Source: Cinnamomum chago (lineage: Eukaryota; Streptophyta; Magnoliopsida; Laurales; Lauraceae). From it: a DNA stretch of 64,000 nt. A model generated the notes under the pieces. That model was not told the origin of the DNA and did not search any database. It saw nothing but the letters and a program-made list of their open reading frames with translations. Shown one piece after another: positions 59,882 through 64,000 of the stretch. The DNA lies in NCBI GenBank assembly GCA_038049695.1, contig CP142451.1, positions 66,531,501 through 66,595,500 of the forward strand. Direction: 5' to 3'. The translations under genes were made by a program, and so were the position numbers. The stretch's first letter is position 1; each line of letters opens with the position of its first letter.

Positions 59882-61210
59882 GTAGTACAAATCAAGGTTG
59901 GAAAACTCACCGCATGACTCCTAACTCAATCAAGTCACCTCAATTTAGGTAAGAGCCGAGTTAAGTTAAATCCAGGAGAGACTCAATATTTATGGAAATG
60001 GTACAAGAACGGTTTTTTTTTTTTCTCTCTTTTTTTTTCCTGATGTCCTTTGTATTCTTTTAGTTTTGAATATGTAAATTATTCTTAAAATATGTGAATT
60101 AATATACACTTATAGTGATAAATACTTAATCTATAAAATTCTAAAAATATTTTAAATGAAAAGGGACTATATGAACGACTACGTCAACTCTCCCAGATCA
60201 ACATTTTTAAGTTAGATTAAAAGAGTTGAGTTATGAGTCCCTACTATTTCCACCTTGTATGAACCATGCATCTAAAACACAATTAATGGTCCCGCCTAAA
60301 TTATTGAATAGGTCCGTCAAAGCTGTTGAATTAGTCTACTTCAACCATATTTTAGTTTTGAACTTTTTTTAATTAAGTACAAGTGATAAAAGAAGTAAGG
60401 CCCCATTTGAAGAAATATTCACAGTGTTCTTGATGTAAATAAAAAACTAAAGTTACATTATATAAGTAGGTACACATTGCATGTAATGCTTTACATGTAA
60501 GTTTAGAATGTTCAATTCGAATAACAAAAGCCAAATTTGCCTTAGATTTTAAGGAAAATAGGAACATGATGGACCTTGGTTCAGCTGGGCCAAGCTATAC
60601 TTGAACAAACAAAAGAAAAGGCCATGCCCATGTCGAAGAGATGCCTGACAAAGCCATATATAGGAAACATAGAATGGTGCATATTGTTCACGGAGGTGAT
60701 TTTTTCCCATTAGGGATCGATCTGACCATGCCCCAATTCTTTTTACTAGTAATTTTGAAAACCCCAAAAGTCTCCCGACTTTTTAGGTTTCTTAGAATGT
60801 GGTTTAGGGTTGAGGAGTGTGAGAAGACCATTTTGAATAGATTGCAAGATTTTTGAATAATTAATAAGGATAATATTAGCAAAAATGTTCATCTATTAGG
60901 AAAAGACCTCATAAAGTAGAATAGGATAAATTCCGAGAAAGTTGATGTGAATATGAAGGAGACTACTATGGAATTATAACGGATTAGACAAAAGGAGATC
61001 AACTCAAAAACATTGAGATTGAAATGCAGTTAACAAGTTTTAGTAGTTTAGTAGTCTAGTGAATTATGTACATTCATGGTTGGGATCCATACTTCACTGC
61101 GATCAAGAGAGATTGAGACTATGCCCCCTCCCGCCCAAACCCACCTACTTTTTCCGTCTACCTCCACCGGTCAACCTCCGCCCCTCCCTCCACCTACGAC
61201 CGTCTCCTCT
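59457..61210. other. P450 3' flank without a recognised gene
   Basis: AT-rich sequence with CT microsatellites at 59714-59748 and 59847-59877 and a C-rich patch at 59599-59622. No conserved frame was found. Polyadenylation signals for the P450 should lie in the first few hundred bases. Confidence 0.5.
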
Positions 61211-61827
61211 CACTACAACAGATTACACCTTCAGCGACGTTTTTTTTCGTCGCTAAAAGTCAAAAAAACGTCGGTAAAGGTTTTACCGACGTTTTTTTTT
61301 TCGTCGGTCAGTCGTCGGTAAAAAAAGGTCAAGAAAACACCTTACCGACGAATTAATTTTTCGTGTGTAAAATTATAATCTTTACCGACGCTTTTTTCCT
61401 TTTTACCGACGTTTTATTTCGTCGGTAATATTCAAAATAAATCTAAAATTATTTTACCGACGTTTTTTTTCGTCGGTAAAAATAAAAGAAAAATAAAAAA
61501 TAAATTAAAATAAAATTACCGACGTTTTTTTTTCGTCGGTAATATTAAAAAATAAATCTAAAATTATTTGACCGACGTTTTTTTTTCGTCGGTAAAAATA
61601 AAAGAAAAATAAAAAATAAATTAAAATAAATTTACCGACGTTTTTTTTTCGTCGGTAATATTAAAAAATAAATCTAAAATTATTTTACCGACGTTTTTTT
61701 TTCGTCGGTAAAAATAAAAGAAAAATAAAAAATAAATTAAAATCAAATTACCGACGTTTTTTTTCGTCGGTAATATTAAAAAACTAAATATAAAATAGTT
61801 TACCGACGTTTTAATTTTCGTCGGTGA
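61211..61827. mobile_element. CACTA-like terminus with ACCGACG/CGTCGGT subterminal repeats
   Basis: CACTACAACAGATTACACC at 61211 has the CACTA start. It is followed by about a dozen short hairpins ACCGACG, T-run, CGTCGGT. From 61433 to 61800 these form three tandem units of about 116 bp. The opposite end (ending TGTAGTG) is not in the window, so the element is truncated or continues beyond 64000. Confidence 0.65.
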
Positions 61828-63706
61828 AAGTATATTATTTTTTTAAAATCGACTTTTTTGTTTTTCGTTTAAATTTTTCTGTAAACCTACTTATACACCT
61901 GTAATAAAAAATAAAACTACTCATACTGCAATCAATAATACATCCAAACAAAATCATCCCAATAATACATCCAAACAAAATCATCCCATTCTTTATCAAA
62001 TCATTAATCTCCTTAAATAAACAGTACAATTAATAAACATACAGTCGAATAAAAATATCTAAATTAATAAAAATACAGTCAAATAAAAATGTCCAATATA
62101 CATATACAAATAAACTAAAAACAACAAATCAACACCAGCATCCGATCGAAAAGCGTCCATCAATCTACAATGACAAAAACAAATTAGTATCTCTTGAATT
62201 AATGAAATTATAAACGAAAGATATACATGTATATATATACATAAAAAAAAAAAAGAAGAGGTGTGCATGTCACAACCATCTGATCAATTCAATTCAACAC
62301 GCAATGCAATTATTGTGCCCACAGTTTAAGTGGGTCCCATCCTTTGTCAAACCAGACAGTCCAAATTGGAGGCATCATCTTGGATAGAATGAAAGTCATA
62401 TATGCAAGCGCTATTGGATAATATTAAGCCTAATCCATTAATTTAGGCTAAATTATTCCTTTGCACCTTCTCTTCCATTTACTCATACTATTGTGCCAAA
62501 CCTTAAAATATATGATTCTTTCTTTTCCTTCGACAATCCCCATGTGATTGCCAATGGTAGCATTTGCCATGAAATCTGACATGATGGTTAGGAAAAGGGG
62601 AGGACCCAACTGTGACCGCACCCGCTTGATTTGAGAATATAATATCTTATAAGATTTTATTCTATTATTTAACGCCTTCACTTGACCATATACCGCACCA
62701 CCTAAACTAAAATCCTAAGTCTGCCATTGGTTAGGAAGACTCAATCTGCAATTGACGTGGATTAGATGTGGATCAGATTGGGTTAGAATTTGCCACCCCT
62801 AACAAAGGCACAGCCATTGGATGTGGATATGGCACCAACTAACATTCTCAGGTGAAAAAAAAGGAGCACCTCATCTAATTCTCAAGCTTTTAATGTTTGA
62901 CTTTCATATTTGCAACAGGTTGAAGAAGCATGCAAATAATCTTTGATTGAAATATGCAAAGATAATGTTAACACATGATCATGCTTATGTTGATTTACAA
63001 TTATGACAGACATTTAAGAATCCCTAGAGAATAGTATGCTATTAGTAAGGGAATGCAACCATGTTACTGTATGAAGTTGTAAAGTTATATACTTCTTTAC
63101 CACCAATGGTTTTCCTTTGTTCTTGTTTTCAATTTTCAAAACAGTTAGTCATTTTCACAGGTTTAAAAGAAGAAAGTAATGAGATTACTAATTGCAAACC
63201 ATTCGATATTACATAAAGTGAAACACAAATCAGAAAGCACCTCCAAAAAAAATATGACTTGCACACCATGCATCTATTAGTGCAATCGAACTACATAGAT
63301 CCTTTTCACAACACTACATGCCTTACCTTTTTGCAAAGTTCTTCGATTTGCTCCAACATTAATTGTGTCTGCAACATTAATTGTGTCTTTTACACTTAGT
63401 GGTTCGAGATCTTCTCCAAGCAAATGCCTTGACATAAAACAAAAATTATCATTTCTCCATGTAAAAGAAGAACATGGTCCTATCAAACCCTGTTCCTATC
63501 AATGTTCATGGTCTCAAATATTACTAGAACTGCAGTAAAATTGACCGTTGGATTGAATCAACAATCATCTTGTGGATTAGTATATTCCTCCTGGTAATAT
63601 TTAGGCTATGGCCATTTGCTAGAAGGAGAGTTTGAATCCTCTGTTAGTCCTTGATGATAAGATCAACGACTACTGTTGTGCACCCTGGTGCATGCATGTG
63701 AACATG
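61828..63706. other. AT-rich sequence without a recognised gene
   Basis: There is a short tandem duplication of AATAATACATCCAAACAAAA at 61945-61985 and a duplicated AACATTAATTGTGTCT (63355-63390). No domain-bearing frame, terminal repeat or RNA gene was seen. Part may be the interior of the element starting at 61211. Confidence 0.45.
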
Positions 63707-63911
63707 CACTACACCAAAAATCGGAAATTGGAACGGAAAAGCGTTCCTAATCCTCCCGTTCCTAATCCGTTAAACCGTTCCAATTTCCGTTCCAATTTGG
63801 ATTAGGAACGGTTGGTACCAAATTGGAACGGAAATTGGAACGGTTTAACGAATTAGGAACGGGAGGATTAGGAACGCTTTTCCGTTCCAATTTTCGATTT
63901 TTGGTGTAGTG
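63707..63911. mobile_element. 205-bp palindromic MITE with CACTA-type ends
   Basis: It starts CACTACACCAAAAATCGG and ends CGATTTTTGGTGTAGTG. The target duplication is ATG (63704-63706, 63912-63914). Almost the whole element is an inverted repeat, with words such as GGAACG and GTTCC, and folds into one long hairpin of about 90 bp. The 3-bp duplication and CACT ends fit CACTA-derived MITEs. It has no coding capacity. Confidence 0.88.
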
Positions 63912-64000
63912 ATGTCTCATGTTATAATATTCACAGGTCTTAATTATATGTGTGATTCATGTATGTGTCTAGTAGCTGTTTGGCCTTGCATGGATGGATG

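Noticed and set aside
61433..61827. Regular short repeats resembling a CRISPR array
   Set aside because: Units are palindromic with AT-rich, repeated rather than unique intervals, in a plant genome; they are transposon subterminal repeats.

Overview
This is a nuclear window from a flowering plant. It is a thick nest of LTR retrotransposons (about 1-54 kb) lying upstream of one host gene, a five-exon cytochrome P450 of the CYP734A (brassinosteroid-inactivating) type at 54738-59456 on the + strand. Three CACTA-like DNA transposons are also present. The evidence is spliced GT-AG introns in the P450, Ty1/copia polyproteins with tRNA-Met-type primer binding sites, and CACTA ends with 3-bp target duplications. 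The species cannot be named from the sequence.

Layout. (A) 1-6537, minus: a nearly intact Sirevirus-like copia element with gag and pol; its 3' LTR lies off the left edge. (B) 7211-15105, minus: a decayed copia element of another lineage, with a full 5' LTR and a truncated 3' LTR. (C) 17499-24883, minus: a complete non-autonomous element (TSD GTTAC) with no pol. It split a host-like or gypsy-associated gene (15782-25354) that encodes a putative gypsy-type transposon domain. 27042-27693 holds tandem 248-bp repeats, each with a primer-binding-like site. (D) 27780-43672, plus: a 5'-truncated Sirevirus-like element with a third ORF. Its 3' LTR was hit by a minus-strand solo LTR (E, 31949-43033). 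E was hit by a complete non-autonomous element (F, 33643-42911, TSD TTAAA), and F contains a solo LTR (G, 38661-40428, TSD TTGTG). (H) 43985-53075, plus: an old copia element carrying two solo LTRs (I and J; J has TSD ATCAA) and a 2.6-kb CACTA element (TSD GGG). An LTR fragment ends about 300 bp before the P450 start codon. Downstream of the P450 lie a CACTA-like terminus (61211) and a 205-bp palindromic CACTA-type MITE (63707-63911, TSD ATG).

How the parts relate. Elements A, C, E, F, G, J and the 53-kb fragment share one LTR family. It has the same termini, a minisatellite of about 35 bp carrying an 11-bp inverted repeat, a G/C homopolymer near the 3' end, and a palindrome cluster just upstream of a TATA box. 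A carries gag and pol. C and F carry only a protein matching the C-terminal tail of A's gag (coiled coil plus the second CCHC knuckle), so they look like parasites mobilised in trans by A-type elements. The palindrome core differs between copies (GTCGAC, GTTAAC; CTCGAG or CTCAAG in the related D/I LTRs), which may reflect rapid turnover of a regulator-binding site. These two patterns are the most interesting signals in the window.
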